64,000 bases of DNA from Sutterella sp. AM11-39 (GTDB lineage Bacteria > Pseudomonadota > Gammaproteobacteria > Burkholderiales > Burkholderiaceae_F): positions 124,001-188,000 of the forward strand of contig NZ_QRLV01000002.1 in NCBI RefSeq assembly GCF_003472385.1, given 5' to 3'. The notes beneath the pieces are model-generated. The model saw only the letters and a program-made list of their open reading frames with translations. It did no database searches and was not told the origin of the DNA. Shown in pieces: positions 17,181 through 26,545 of this stretch. The translations under genes were made by a program, and so were the position numbers. The first letter of the stretch is position 1. Each line of letters opens with the position of its first letter.

Positions 17181-17206
17181 GAGCGCTCTTTTCAGTAAGA
17201 GCGCTC
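17181..17206. terminator. Hairpin between convergent genes
   Basis: A perfect 10-base-pair stem GAGCGCTCTT/AAGAGCGCTC with a 6-base loop covers the stop codon of the coiled-coil gene and lies 22 bases after the KTSC stop. T runs on either side are poor, so efficiency is uncertain. Confidence 0.5.
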
Positions 17207-17692
17207 CTGCGTTTTGGCTGGCGTATCGGACTCCAGCATACGCTCGACAATTTCGTTGGCGCGGCGTGCCTTCTCTCGATTGATCGCTTCCTTCGTCTCG
17301 ATGTCGCTTCTCTTGGAGCGCACATCCAGACGCTTCATTTCGAGCTCAAGCTCACGCTCCTCATCCTGGAACTTTTCCTGTTTGGCAGCTTTGCGGGCCG
17401 CTTCCTTGGCACGAGCCTCAGCGGCTGCCCGTGCGCGAGCCTTTTCACGTGCCTGAGCCTTGGCCTGAGCGGCTTCGCGCTCTTCCTTGGCTCGACGTTC
17501 GGCATCAAGCCGCAACTGCGCACGCGCCTTGACGTCCTCATAGTTGCGGCGCACGGCTTCGATCTGTGCGTCCACCGGGTTGGTCGGATACTGCGCGGCC
17601 TGCGCAGGGTAGTCGGGCGGCACTTCCCCGATCTGAGCCCAGCTCATGGAACAGGCGGCTGCTAAGGAGGCCGCAAGCAGAATCTTTTTCAT
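17192..17692 (-). CDS. Secreted Ala/Arg-rich coiled-coil protein
   Basis: A 166-residue protein with a Sec signal peptide (MKKILLAASLAAACSMSWAQ), a short Pro-rich segment (GEVPPDYPAQAAQYP) and then about 110 residues of charged Ala/Arg/Glu-rich coiled coil with no hydrophobic break. A GGTGAG is correctly spaced before the ATG; a GTG three codons earlier is less likely. It begins 18 bases after the glycine-zipper lipoprotein stop, so they form an operon. It is probably a periplasmic structural protein; no family recognised. Confidence 0.7.
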   Translation of the reverse strand: MKKILLAASLAAACSMSWAQIGEVPPDYPAQAAQYPTNPVDAQIEAVRRNYEDVKARAQLRLDAERRAKEEREAAQAKAQAREKARARAAAEARAKEAARKAAKQEKFQDEERELELEMKRLDVRSKRSDIETKEAINREKARRANEIVERMLESDTPAKTQERSY

Positions 17693-17710
17693 TTTGCTCA
17701 CCCGAAAAAG

Positions 17711-18244
17711 TTACTTGGATGTCCCGCACCCGTAGGGGTTGTTGGGCTGAATGCGCGTTTCGTTAGGAGCCGGAGAGACCATGATGGCCGTACCCGTCTT
17801 GTATTCGCACACGCGTCCTACCTGGGCGGAATTGAAGATCTTGTTGTCGTAGCGGAAAGTAATCTGAACGCCCTCGACAAAGTTTTCCGAACGCCCGCTC
17901 ATACCCTTGCCGGCCACATTGCCGAGCGCGGCACCGCCCACTGTGCCCGCCACCACGGCGTCGGGCGAATCGCTTACTACTGCACCCACCGCGGCACCGG
18001 CCAAGGCACCGAGAATCGTACCCATCGTGGCCGAGTCACTCCGATCACGTCGGTTGTCGACGGTAATACGCGCGGGCATCACGGCGATGATCTGCACCGT
18101 CTTCACTTCCTGAGCCTGGTTGACCTGGCCGGCCCAATAAACGTCCGAGCGGTACGCCGTGCCGTCGTTGGCGCAGCCCGCAAGCAAGAGTGCGGCAGAA
18201 AGCGCGCCACATGCTGCAATTTTCTTGTTCATCTTTTTTCTCAT
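17711..18244 (-). CDS. Glycine-zipper outer-membrane lipoprotein (SlyB/17-kDa-antigen-like)
   Basis: A 177-residue protein with a lipoprotein signal and lipobox LLAGC (Cys at about 24) and a glycine-zipper pair at about 75-120 (MGTILGALAGAAVGAVV and AGTVGGAALGNVAGKG). The C-terminal soluble part contains two Cys (VCEYK and YGCG) that could form a disulfide. Such proteins sit in the outer membrane facing the periplasm and affect envelope stability. A second ATG four codons in is possible. It is cotranscribed with the coiled-coil gene. Confidence 0.75.
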   Translation of the reverse strand: MRKKMNKKIAACGALSAALLLAGCANDGTAYRSDVYWAGQVNQAQEVKTVQIIAVMPARITVDNRRDRSDSATMGTILGALAGAAVGAVVSDSPDAVVAGTVGGAALGNVAGKGMSGRSENFVEGVQITFRYDNKIFNSAQVGRVCEYKTGTAIMVSPAPNETRIQPNNPYGCGTSK

Positions 18245-18432
18245 GTTCTCGTTGCCTCAGAACGTTCGAGGTAACGGTTGTCCAATCCCGGTTTCTTATT
18301 GTGACTTTACCGCGTCTGCGGCATTTTGGACAGCGTTTCTGTGGCAAGTTGATGCGCCCGAAAGTAAGACGCTACAACTGCTGACAGTTCTTTGCAAAAC
18401 GTGTTGTCGTCAAAAGACACTATGGCACACGC

Positions 18433-19917
18433 TTAACGGAAAAACACCGAGGCGAGTCCCAGAAAAATCAAAAAGCCTCCCGAGTCCGTCATAAACGTCA
18501 ACAAAACGGACCCGCCCATCGCCGGGTCTTTGTTGAGTGCCTTAAGCACCAACGGAACAGCCAAACCCATAGCCGCGCCCAGCACAATATTAAGTAGCAT
18601 CGCCAAGGCCATCACTCCGCCGAGCATCATGCCCTGCGCGCTGTCGTGGTACAGCCCCCAGACGCAAAGCCCCGCAATAACGCCCCACACAAGACCGTTC
18701 AACAACGCCACCAACAACTCTTTTCTCAACAGTCGGCCTGTGTTGGCGTCCGTCACTTGACCCATAGCCATGGAACGCACCAGAAGCGTCAGCGTCTGAT
18801 TGCCCGAATTGCCGGCCATGCCCGCAACCACCGGCATAAGCGCCGCTAGTGCCACCACCTTGGAAATCGTGCCGTCAAAGGCGCTGATCACGCGTGAGGC
18901 AAAGAAAGCCGTGCACAGATTGACACCGAGCCACACCCAGCGACTTTTGGCGGAATCCCAGACACTTCCGAAAATATCCTGTTCTTCGTCCAGACCGACG
19001 GCCGCATACGCATCTTCGGCACTTTCCTCGCGAATCACATCAACGACTTCGTTAACGGTCAATCGGCCCACCAAGCGTCCGGCTTCGTCCACCACAGGCG
19101 AACTCACCAAGTCGTAGCGTTCGAAGGCCTGCGCCGCATCGCTCGCATCATCCAACGGGTTAAGCGTCAGGATGTCGGACTGCATCAGAGAAGACACCGA
19201 GCGAGTCGGTTCATGCACCAGAATCTGCGCCACCGGCAACGCGCCCAAGAATTTCCCCTGGCGATCAACAACAAACAGCTGATCGGTGTGATCGGGCAAA
19301 GACTCGAAGCGACGCAAAAACTTCAGGACGATCTCAAGCGACACGTCCTGTCGAATCGAGATCATCTCAAAGTCCATGCGAGCGCCAACGCTGTCTTCCG
19401 GATAGCTCATCGCCGCGCGCAACTGCGCACGTTCTTCATGCGACAAGCCTTCCTGAACCTCGGCCACCACATCCGGCGGCAAATCGTCAACCAGGTCGGC
19501 AATCTCGTCCGTATCAAGCCCTTCGACGGCATCGACGAGCTCCTCGCGATCCATCGAGTCGATCAGGGTTTCACGAACGCCTTCGCTCACCTCGACCAGA
19601 ACATCGCCTTCGTGCTCATGACGCACGAGGTTCCACACCGCCAGACGCTGTTCCGGCGGCAATGCTTCGAGAATGTAAGCAATGTCGGCCGGATGCAGAT
19701 CGCTCAGAACATCGGTAAGTTCAGTCTCGGCCGTCAGGTCAAGCGCAGCAGCGTCCGGTTCCTCGGGATCGTTACCCGAGACCTTGCCTCTGTCTTCCTG
19801 ATCTTCAAAGATTTGGGAAATGCGCTCCAAGGCGCGATTGGCCACTTCCGGATCGCGCGACAGGAGATCGTCTTCTGCTGCCAAGAGCTCTTCTTTTTTG
19901 TCGTCGGGCTCTGTCAC
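18433..19917 (-). CDS. mgtE: Magnesium transporter MgtE
   Basis: A 494-residue channel: an N-terminal superhelical MgtE_N domain (about 70-190, with LHPADIAYILEALPPEQRL and the repeated ELVDAVEGLDTDEIADLVDD), two CBS domains (about 195-315) and five membrane helices (about 345-494), including PVVAGMAGNSGNQTLTLLVR, the conserved pore segment. A GTG start is chosen because GGGAG lies 8 bases upstream; the longer ATG frame adds 45 residues unlike the family. It imports Mg2+ under cytoplasmic Mg2+ gating. Confidence 0.92.
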   Translation of the reverse strand: MTEPDDKKEELLAAEDDLLSRDPEVANRALERISQIFEDQEDRGKVSGNDPEEPDAAALDLTAETELTDVLSDLHPADIAYILEALPPEQRLAVWNLVRHEHEGDVLVEVSEGVRETLIDSMDREELVDAVEGLDTDEIADLVDDLPPDVVAEVQEGLSHEERAQLRAAMSYPEDSVGARMDFEMISIRQDVSLEIVLKFLRRFESLPDHTDQLFVVDRQGKFLGALPVAQILVHEPTRSVSSLMQSDILTLNPLDDASDAAQAFERYDLVSSPVVDEAGRLVGRLTVNEVVDVIREESAEDAYAAVGLDEEQDIFGSVWDSAKSRWVWLGVNLCTAFFASRVISAFDGTISKVVALAALMPVVAGMAGNSGNQTLTLLVRSMAMGQVTDANTGRLLRKELLVALLNGLVWGVIAGLCVWGLYHDSAQGMMLGGVMALAMLLNIVLGAAMGLAVPLVLKALNKDPAMGGSVLLTFMTDSGGFLIFLGLASVFFR

Positions 19918-20295
19918 TGCGTTTCTCCCTGCGGATGCCGCGAAAAATGGTTGACGGGGAAGTTCGAAAGGCGTGCCTTCTTGAATCAATGACCGTAAGC
20001 GCTTAAACAGTATGGGCGCAACGCCGCCTGCACGGTCAGACAGTCGGCGCATCTTGAAAAAAGCTTACGGGCGGCATTGTACGCCGAGATCAGCGTCTGC
20101 CGCCGCTACTTCTTCAGAAGTTAGGCAAAAACACAACTCGAAGATGACAAAGGTTCCTCCGCAACAAGACAGCCGAACTGTATGGCATGCAGTTGCCTAT
20201 CAAGTCGAAAAACGAACCACCCGTTGCCACAACAAAACAACGGCGAGCCTCCGCAAAAGAAACCCGCCGTTCAATTTTTCGCCAAATACCGGCAA
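19918..20295. other. Intergenic region between mgtE start and aroE end
   Basis: These 378 bases hold the mgtE promoter region and the aroE terminator near 20239-20271. Open frames across it are chance readings without ribosome-binding sites. Confidence 0.5.
20239..20271 (-). terminator. Terminator of the mpl-yqiA-RNB-aroE operon
   Basis: Stem AACGGCG/CGCCGTT, located 25 bases after the aroE stop and followed on the minus strand by GTTTTGTTG. Confidence 0.6.
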
Positions 20296-21120
20296 TCAGA
20301 GCGCTACGCTGGCATCAAATGCTGCACGCAACTTTTCGTACACAGGCTTGGTGTCCGGCATGCGGCCCGTCCAAAGTGCGAAGCTTTCAGCCGCCTGAGC
20401 AACCAACATGCCCAAGCCGTCTTCAACGCGAACAGCCCCGGATTCTTTCGCCAATTGCATGAAGGGCGTCGGCAAAGCCGCATACGTCAGATCCACCGCA
20501 AGCGAGCATTCGGAGAAGACGCAATTTGGAACAGCCGGGGCCGCCCCGGAGAATGCGGCACTCGTCGCATTGACGATGATGTCGAATTTCTCGCTGATCA
20601 AATCCACGAAACTGCCCGACGCACAGCCGAGCGCCGCACCAGCGGAGTGCGCTCTCTCAGGAGTACGGTTGGCGATATAGATACGCGCACACCCTTCTTC
20701 CTGAAGAGCTGCCGCCAAACCGCGGCCGGCACCGCCAGCCCCCAGGATAAGCACACGAGCACCGGTCAAGGAAGCGCCGCAACGCTGCGTCACGTCGTTC
20801 ACAAAGCCCTTACCGTCGGTGGTGTCGCCCAGAACACGATTACCGTCGAAAATGAGCGTGTTGACCGCTTCGCATTTGCGCGCACGCGGCGTCACTTCGT
20901 CACAGTACTGATAAGCGTCCATCTTGAAGGGATGCGTCACGTTGGCGCCCTTGGGAGAATCCTCGCGGCGAAGAACTGCCATACCTTCGATGAAGCCGCC
21001 AGGTTCGAAATCTCGAGTCTCGTAGCTCATCTCGATGTCAAACTGCGCGGCAAACATCTTGTGGATTTCTGGCGACAGCGAGTGCTTAACCGGATGACCG
21101 ATCACAAAATATTTATCCAT
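20296..21120 (-). CDS. aroE: Shikimate dehydrogenase
   Basis: A 274-residue NADP-dependent enzyme reducing 3-dehydroshikimate to shikimate. It shows the substrate-site HSLSPEIH near the N-terminus, NVTHPFK with the catalytic Lys, DTTDGKGF, the Rossmann loop LILGAGGAGRGLA, and the NADP phosphate-binding ANRTPERA. The C-terminus DGLGMLVAQAAESFALWTG is conserved. It is the last gene of an operon, 61 bases after the RNB nuclease gene. Confidence 0.93.
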   Translation of the reverse strand: MDKYFVIGHPVKHSLSPEIHKMFAAQFDIEMSYETRDFEPGGFIEGMAVLRREDSPKGANVTHPFKMDAYQYCDEVTPRARKCEAVNTLIFDGNRVLGDTTDGKGFVNDVTQRCGASLTGARVLILGAGGAGRGLAAALQEEGCARIYIANRTPERAHSAGAALGCASGSFVDLISEKFDIIVNATSAAFSGAAPAVPNCVFSECSLAVDLTYAALPTPFMQLAKESGAVRVEDGLGMLVAQAAESFALWTGRMPDTKPVYEKLRAAFDASVAL

Positions 21121-21181
21121 ACAACCTCCCGCAGGTAGACAATCTCATAAGAACTGCAAATCACGAGTCCTTTCCTCGATT

Positions 21182-23197
21182 TTAAACGCTTGGCGCTTCG
21201 CCGCCGACAGTTTCGGGCGACTGTTCTGTTACCTGTGCATTCTGCTCGGTCGCCTCGGCGGCCTGCGGCTCTACAACAGCTTCGCTTTCTTCCTCAAGTC
21301 CGTCACCTTCTTCAAGCGCTTCCTCATCGGTTTCGTCCAGAACGGCCAGCAGTTTGCCCTCAAAGAGCACGTCAATGTAGTCGAAACCGAGAACACCCAA
21401 GAGCACCTTTCTGCCGCGGTCAAGTTCCGGCATTCCGGGAATGCGCTGCACCAACGGCAATCCTTCCACGCGAACCAGATCGCCCTTGATCACCACGGCC
21501 TCGATTTCCTTCAAGCCTTCCTGCTCGATCCACTTGAGCGACCAGAAGCGCTCCATCTTGCGTTGGAATTCGCCGTAGATTTCATAAACGGACTCGAACT
21601 GGCTCACGATGGTATAGAAGTCCGAATCGTTGCCCATGTAAGCAGGTGCCGTTCCCGCCGCCGCACAAATGATCTGCCGCTGGTTGACCAAGTCCACATA
21701 CCGGCGCAACGGTGAAGTCGACCAGGCGTAACGCACGACACCCAAACCATCGTGCGGACCAGGACTCGTGCTCATGCGCACACGCCCCATGCGCTGACTG
21801 CGGTATATGCCTGCGGTCTTGCATTCCTCAAGCCACAGCCCCCAGGTGCTGTTGGCAAAAATCATCAGCTCGGCCACCATCAAATCCAACGGTTCGCCGC
21901 GCGCGCGTCCCTTTCGGATGATGCGCAGGTTCTCGCCCTCGCCTTCAAGTTCCAGGTACCAATCAATGCGGCCCGTCGGCTCGGGACGGCCGCGGCGCTC
22001 TTCTCGCTCTGCCAGCCGCGCCTTGGCAAAACGCCACAGAAATCCGATCTCGTGAGCACAAGGCACCTCAAGCGTACCGTCCTCGATCGCTTCAGCAGTG
22101 ACTTTCTCGTGAATCAGGTCGTAGCGCAGATTGTGCTTGACGGTGATTTTCTCCACGCGCGTTTCGGTGGCCTGAACAGCCATCGTTTCGTCGTCGACCG
22201 TCACATACAGCGACACACAGGGCACGCATTTGCCTTCGTCAAGGCTGGTGCGTTCGATCCAGCTTTCCGGAAGCATCGTCGTCTTCATGCCAGGAGCATA
22301 GACCGTTGACATGCGACTGCGGGCCGACTCGTCGGCAACGCTTCCGCGAGGCATGATCAGTGCGGGCGCCGCGATGTGAATACCGATGCGGCTCTTGCCG
22401 CCTTCAAGGTGTGTGACGCTGGCCGCATCGTCAATTTCCGTGGTCGACGAATCGTCAACGGAAAACGCCTCGACGGCTGCCTCTGGAAGATCGTCAGGTG
22501 CCGCGGGCACTTCACTGGCAGCCTGAGTAAACCCCTTGCCCTTGGGGAAATTCGTGCGATAGAAGCTCTCGACGTGCCAGGTAAAGGCGTCGGGCACGGC
22601 GCCGAGCTTCATCATCAGGCGCAGCGGACTCATGCGAACTTCGCTAGCGGCATCGTTGAGCGCCTTCCACTCCGTGCTGTTCTTGTCGGGCCTCAGGAGC
22701 AGTTCGTAAACGCGACAGGCAATCTCCTGCGGCAATTCTCCGGCAATCATCTGTGCGGACAAATTCTTGCGGCGCTCTTCTTCGAGCCGCTTGCGTTCGA
22801 CCGCCTGCAACGCGCGCTGCAGGATATCTTCGGGAGCCTTTTTATAGTTGCCCCGGCCCTTGCGGTAAAAGTAAACTGGATTGGAGTGCAGCGCAATCAA
22901 CGCGGCGCCCTTTTCCACTGCCGTCACCGAAGAAAAGTAATCAGCTGCAATCGATTCGTAGCCGAATTCCTCTTCGGGAGCCACCTCCCACAGGAACATG
23001 GGATCCATCTCAGCGGCAGTTTCCTGCGCCTGGGTTAAAAAGGTCGCGGCCGAGGGAGATTCGAATTCGAAAAAAACGTGATTGGCCTTAACCTTGCAGC
23101 GACGTCCCGTCGTAAGTTCGACTTGATAGTTGGCTCCGTCTTTTTTCAGAACTGTTCCGGCCTTGAAGTCTCCGGCCTCTTCAAAAAACAAATACAT
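21182..23197 (-). CDS. RNB-domain exoribonuclease (RNase II/R family)
   Basis: A 671-residue protein. The central RNB domain includes VDDSSTTEIDDAASV, aligned with the catalytic Asp cluster of RNase II, and the RNA-channel motif YAWSTSPLRRYVDLVNQRQ near residue 510. The N-terminal region is not a clear cold-shock pair and the C-terminal S1-like part is short, followed by a very acidic, Glu-rich tail of about 60 residues. At the third acidic position the usual Asp is Glu (TEIDD). It is probably a 3'-5' RNA exonuclease. It lies between yqiA and aroE on one transcript. Confidence 0.83.
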   Translation of the reverse strand: MYLFFEEAGDFKAGTVLKKDGANYQVELTTGRRCKVKANHVFFEFESPSAATFLTQAQETAAEMDPMFLWEVAPEEEFGYESIAADYFSSVTAVEKGAALIALHSNPVYFYRKGRGNYKKAPEDILQRALQAVERKRLEEERRKNLSAQMIAGELPQEIACRVYELLLRPDKNSTEWKALNDAASEVRMSPLRLMMKLGAVPDAFTWHVESFYRTNFPKGKGFTQAASEVPAAPDDLPEAAVEAFSVDDSSTTEIDDAASVTHLEGGKSRIGIHIAAPALIMPRGSVADESARSRMSTVYAPGMKTTMLPESWIERTSLDEGKCVPCVSLYVTVDDETMAVQATETRVEKITVKHNLRYDLIHEKVTAEAIEDGTLEVPCAHEIGFLWRFAKARLAEREERRGRPEPTGRIDWYLELEGEGENLRIIRKGRARGEPLDLMVAELMIFANSTWGLWLEECKTAGIYRSQRMGRVRMSTSPGPHDGLGVVRYAWSTSPLRRYVDLVNQRQIICAAAGTAPAYMGNDSDFYTIVSQFESVYEIYGEFQRKMERFWSLKWIEQEGLKEIEAVVIKGDLVRVEGLPLVQRIPGMPELDRGRKVLLGVLGFDYIDVLFEGKLLAVLDETDEEALEEGDGLEEESEAVVEPQAAEATEQNAQVTEQSPETVGGEAPSV

Positions 23198-23229
23198 CGA
23201 GTTGGCTTTCTTAAATTCTTATGTCTGAT

Positions 23230-23817
23230 TCAGGACCGGTCGGAACCGGCAAGCAGGAAGTCACGCACGCCGACCGCATACTCTTCAAAACACGAGATCC
23301 GATGGTCGCTACCGTCAATCACAATGCTCTGCACATCGGAAAAACGTTTTGCGGCGCGTCTCCAGTCGAGCACTTCGTCTCCCGTACAAAGCACCATGAG
23401 AACGCGTGCCGGATCGGCAAAGGACTTGGCATCAAGCGCTCGCAGCTGATCGGCATAGTCGGGCGTCACGCGCACGATCTTGTCGCCCGTAAACGACTTG
23501 TACTCACCGTTATAGAGCTTGACGATATCCCAAGGTTCGACCGCCGGATTCAAGAGCACGGCACGGATGCCAGTTCGTCCGGCAAGCCAAGCGGCATAAA
23601 AGCCACCGAGACTGGCGCCGGCCACGGCCACCGTCCCGACGGCGGCCGCCTTCTCGTACTCCGACCAGATCAGAGCGGCAGCATCTTCGGGCGACATATT
23701 AAGGTCGGGCGCCACATAGTTTGCGCCCTCAGCTTCGCACAAGTCGCGCAGCACGCAGGCCTTTTTCGAGCCGGGCCCCGACAAAAAGCCATGCAGATAC
23801 AAAACGGTCTGCATCAA
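23230..23817 (-). CDS. yqiA: YqiA/YcfP-family alpha/beta hydrolase
   Basis: A 195-residue compact hydrolase. YLHGFLSGPGSKKA forms the oxyanion region, the nucleophile is Ser in AGASLGGFYA, and Asp (TGDEVLD) and His (DGSDHRI) complete the triad. YqiA acts on short acyl esters. The start overlaps the mpl stop by 4 bases, so translation is likely coupled. Confidence 0.85.
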   Translation of the reverse strand: MMQTVLYLHGFLSGPGSKKACVLRDLCEAEGANYVAPDLNMSPEDAAALIWSEYEKAAAVGTVAVAGASLGGFYAAWLAGRTGIRAVLLNPAVEPWDIVKLYNGEYKSFTGDKIVRVTPDYADQLRALDAKSFADPARVLMVLCTGDEVLDWRRAAKRFSDVQSIVIDGSDHRISCFEEYAVGVRDFLLAGSDRS

Positions 23818-25172
23818 CGGGCTTCTCCGTTTATCTTCAAATGCTCAAGGATTCGTCCGCAGATGCCGCCGAAGCTTCCGTTGCTCATGCAAAGGACGGT
23901 ATCGCCGGGTTTGGCGTCGCTCGCGACCAACTGGGCCAAGGCGTCAATCTCACCCGAAAACGTACTTGCCTTGCCACCCAAAGGAAGCAGCGCTCCGGCC
24001 GGATCCCAGTTGACACCCTTGCCCTTGTAGCAAAATACGCGATCGGCATCCTTGAGGCTTCCGGCCAGGCGATCCTTCATGGTGCCCAGCTTCATCGTGT
24101 TGCTGCGCGGCTCAAACACCGCCAGAATGCGTGCATCGCGCCCGACTTTGCCGCGCAAAGCCGCAATCGTAGCCTCGATGGCGCTTGGATGGTGAGCAAA
24201 GTCATCAATGACCGTCACGCCGTTTTGCATGCCCTTGACTTCCAGACGACGAGCCACGCCCTCAAAGCTCTTGAGCGATTCAATAGCCTGCTTGGGGTCG
24301 ACCCCGACGTCATGCGCAGCGGCAACGGCAGCCAGCGCATTTTGCGCGTTGTGCATGCCTGCGGCCGGCATCTCGGCCAACGAGCCCTGCACGGTCGCGC
24401 CCAAACGCACAACTCGATCGTCGTCCACGCTCCAACCCGAGGTCGAATTGAACTCTTCAACTCGGCTCCAGCATCCCATGCCCAGCACGCGCTCGAGCGC
24501 TTCGCTCTTGGCATTGACAATCACAAGACCATTGCGGGCAATGGTGCGCACCAAGTGATGGAACTGCTTTTCGATGGCAGCCAGATTTTCAAAGATGTCG
24601 GCGTGGTCGTACTCGAGATTGTTGAGAATCGCCGTCGACGGACGATAGTGCACAAACTTGCTGCGCTTGTCGAAAAAGGCCGTATCGTATTCGTCGGCTT
24701 CGATCACGAAATACTTGCTCTTTCCCAAGCCAGCCGAGGCGTGCGTGCCAAACGGTACTCCGCCGATCAGCCAGCCGGGCTCCAAACCCGCCTTGGAAAG
24801 AATATGCAGGAGCATTGAACTTGTGGTGGTCTTTCCGTGCGTACCCGCAACGGCCAGCACGTGCCGGTCTCTGAGTACGTTTTCGCTCAACCACTGGGGA
24901 CCCGACGTATAGGGCAAGCCACGATCGAGAATTTCTTCCAGAAGCGGATTGCCGCGGCCGATGGCGTTGCCGATCACCCACAGATCGGGAGCAACGGAGA
25001 TATCTTCGGCGTTGTACCCCTGGGTAAGCTCAATGCCGGCATCCTTGAGCTGATCGCTCATCGGCGGGTAGACGTTGGCGTCGCTGCCAGTCACTTTGTG
25101 GCCTGCGGCAGCGGCCAGACGCGCAACGCCGGCCATGAAGGTACCGCAAATACCGAGAATATGAATGTGCAT
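23814..25172 (-). CDS. mpl: UDP-MurNAc:L-Ala-gamma-D-Glu-mDAP ligase
   Basis: A 452-residue Mur-ligase-family enzyme that reattaches recycled murein tripeptide to UDP-MurNAc. Signs are MHIHILGICGTFMAGVARLA at the N-terminus, the ATP loop AGTHGKTTTSSMLLHI and FEPRSNTMKLG in the C-terminal domain. The start MHIHILG is where family members begin; the longer frame adds 13 unrelated residues. It heads the mpl-yqiA-RNB-aroE operon, and ampD elsewhere in the window belongs to the same recycling pathway. Confidence 0.94.
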   Translation of the reverse strand: MHIHILGICGTFMAGVARLAAAAGHKVTGSDANVYPPMSDQLKDAGIELTQGYNAEDISVAPDLWVIGNAIGRGNPLLEEILDRGLPYTSGPQWLSENVLRDRHVLAVAGTHGKTTTSSMLLHILSKAGLEPGWLIGGVPFGTHASAGLGKSKYFVIEADEYDTAFFDKRSKFVHYRPSTAILNNLEYDHADIFENLAAIEKQFHHLVRTIARNGLVIVNAKSEALERVLGMGCWSRVEEFNSTSGWSVDDDRVVRLGATVQGSLAEMPAAGMHNAQNALAAVAAAHDVGVDPKQAIESLKSFEGVARRLEVKGMQNGVTVIDDFAHHPSAIEATIAALRGKVGRDARILAVFEPRSNTMKLGTMKDRLAGSLKDADRVFCYKGKGVNWDPAGALLPLGGKASTFSGEIDALAQLVASDAKPGDTVLCMSNGSFGGICGRILEHLKINGEAR

Positions 25173-25401
25173 AAAGACGAAAGCCTTTCCAAAAAAGCAC
25201 CGCTGCCCCAAGACAACGATGCAACACTGTCTCGAATTTTAGCTTTTGCCGCAGCCTTTCTTTGAGGAGACCGAAAGGAAGAATCTCAAAGCGAGGCTTC
25301 GAGGCTTGTCGGCAAGTTTCTGTACAATCGTTCGGCTTGACGTCGGAACACTTACCGCTCTTCAACAACACTCTTTTCTACTGTTCATTCGTTTTTTTGA
25401 T

Positions 25402-26544
25402 ATGACCACGGCATTTGTCACTCGTTGCCCGTATTGCGGCGCTGTCTGGCGTCTTCCCGACCGGGATACTGCAGAGCGCGGCCCGGTGCGCTGTTCTGCC
25501 TGCCAGCACAGTTTCGATGCCACCTGTCACCTGCTTGAAGTTCCTCAGGACCGCTTCCCTGATCTTCCGCCGGCCCCCGTTTTCGCCGTTGAAAGCGAAA
25601 AACCTGCACCGACTCCCGCTGCCGAACCTGTCGCAGTCGAAATGAAATCGACTCCGGCTGTTCAGCAAAAGCCGACCGATCCGACTCCCTCGGAACTTCC
25701 CTCCGCCATTCTTGTGAACGAACAATCACAAGAGAAGCCTGCCGCCGCAAAGCCGTCTGAAAAGCCTGCGGAAGAACCGGACGCAGTCGTTCCTGCCGCA
25801 GCACCCGCAGGCACACAAGCGCCTCAGATCGAACCGTCGGTAACAGTGGCCGAATCTCAGACGCAGGCTGCTCCTCTGAAAAACGAAACGCCTGCCGCAA
25901 GCGATCAACTGTTGCGTCTGCACGGCATGACGCCCGGCGAAGAGCTTCAGGTGAGCAAGCCCAACGCATCGCTTGCCAGAATCATTCCGGCCAAGAACAA
26001 GCCGCAAGCAACCCAGGCCCACAAAATCCGCGTAGCCGAAACACTCACGGATCCCGCACCTCGTCCTCGTGCCCGAACGGGCGCTTTTGCAAGCGTCTTT
26101 ACCGCCTTTTTGCTGCTGATGATCCTTGCGGCCGCACTTGCCGTGATCTTCAATCAAAAGATCATCGCAGCGTTTCCGCAAACGACGTCGATCTTTCACA
26201 ATGTGTGCGGCAAAGTTCCCTGCCCGGGATTTTTCCTCTCGGACATTTCGGCTTTTGTGGTGAGCAAGACCAATCTGCGTGCGCTCGACGAATCGGGCAA
26301 TTATCAGTTGGAGATCACTCTCATCAACGGCTCGGACATGCCGCAGGCCATTCCGTCGCTTGACATTGAACTCGTGGACGATGCCGACACGACGCTGATG
26401 CACAAGACGCTCACGCCGGCCGAATATCTGAGCAACCCGCCTCCGGCCAGTCTTGCCGCTGACCGTTCAATCACGGTGCGCTTCAGCATGCAGACCAATG
26501 TGACGCCGGCCCGTTGCATCGTCACGCCCGTATACGCCAAATAA
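25402..26544 (+). CDS. MJ0042 zinc-ribbon / DUF3426 membrane protein
   Basis: A 380-residue protein. The N-terminal MJ0042-type zinc finger is CPYCGAVWRLP then CSACQHSF. A long Pro/Ala/Glu-rich linker (about 50-200) leads to one membrane helix (FASVFTAFLLLMILAAALAV, about 235) and a C-terminal DUF3426 domain with a Cys pair (CGKVPC). DUF3426 genes sit next to prmA/accBC in many betaproteobacteria, as here. Function is unknown. It is 1 base ahead of the next gene. Confidence 0.8.
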   Translation: MTTAFVTRCPYCGAVWRLPDRDTAERGPVRCSACQHSFDATCHLLEVPQDRFPDLPPAPVFAVESEKPAPTPAAEPVAVEMKSTPAVQQKPTDPTPSELPSAILVNEQSQEKPAAAKPSEKPAEEPDAVVPAAAPAGTQAPQIEPSVTVAESQTQAAPLKNETPAASDQLLRLHGMTPGEELQVSKPNASLARIIPAKNKPQATQAHKIRVAETLTDPAPRPRARTGAFASVFTAFLLLMILAAALAVIFNQKIIAAFPQTTSIFHNVCGKVPCPGFFLSDISAFVVSKTNLRALDESGNYQLEITLINGSDMPQAIPSLDIELVDDADTTLMHKTLTPAEYLSNPPPASLAADRSITVRFSMQTNVTPARCIVTPVYAK

Positions 26545-26545
26545 C

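Noticed and set aside
20182..21138. A 318-codon plus-strand frame over aroE
   Set aside because: Antisense to aroE, His/Arg-rich and without domain similarity.
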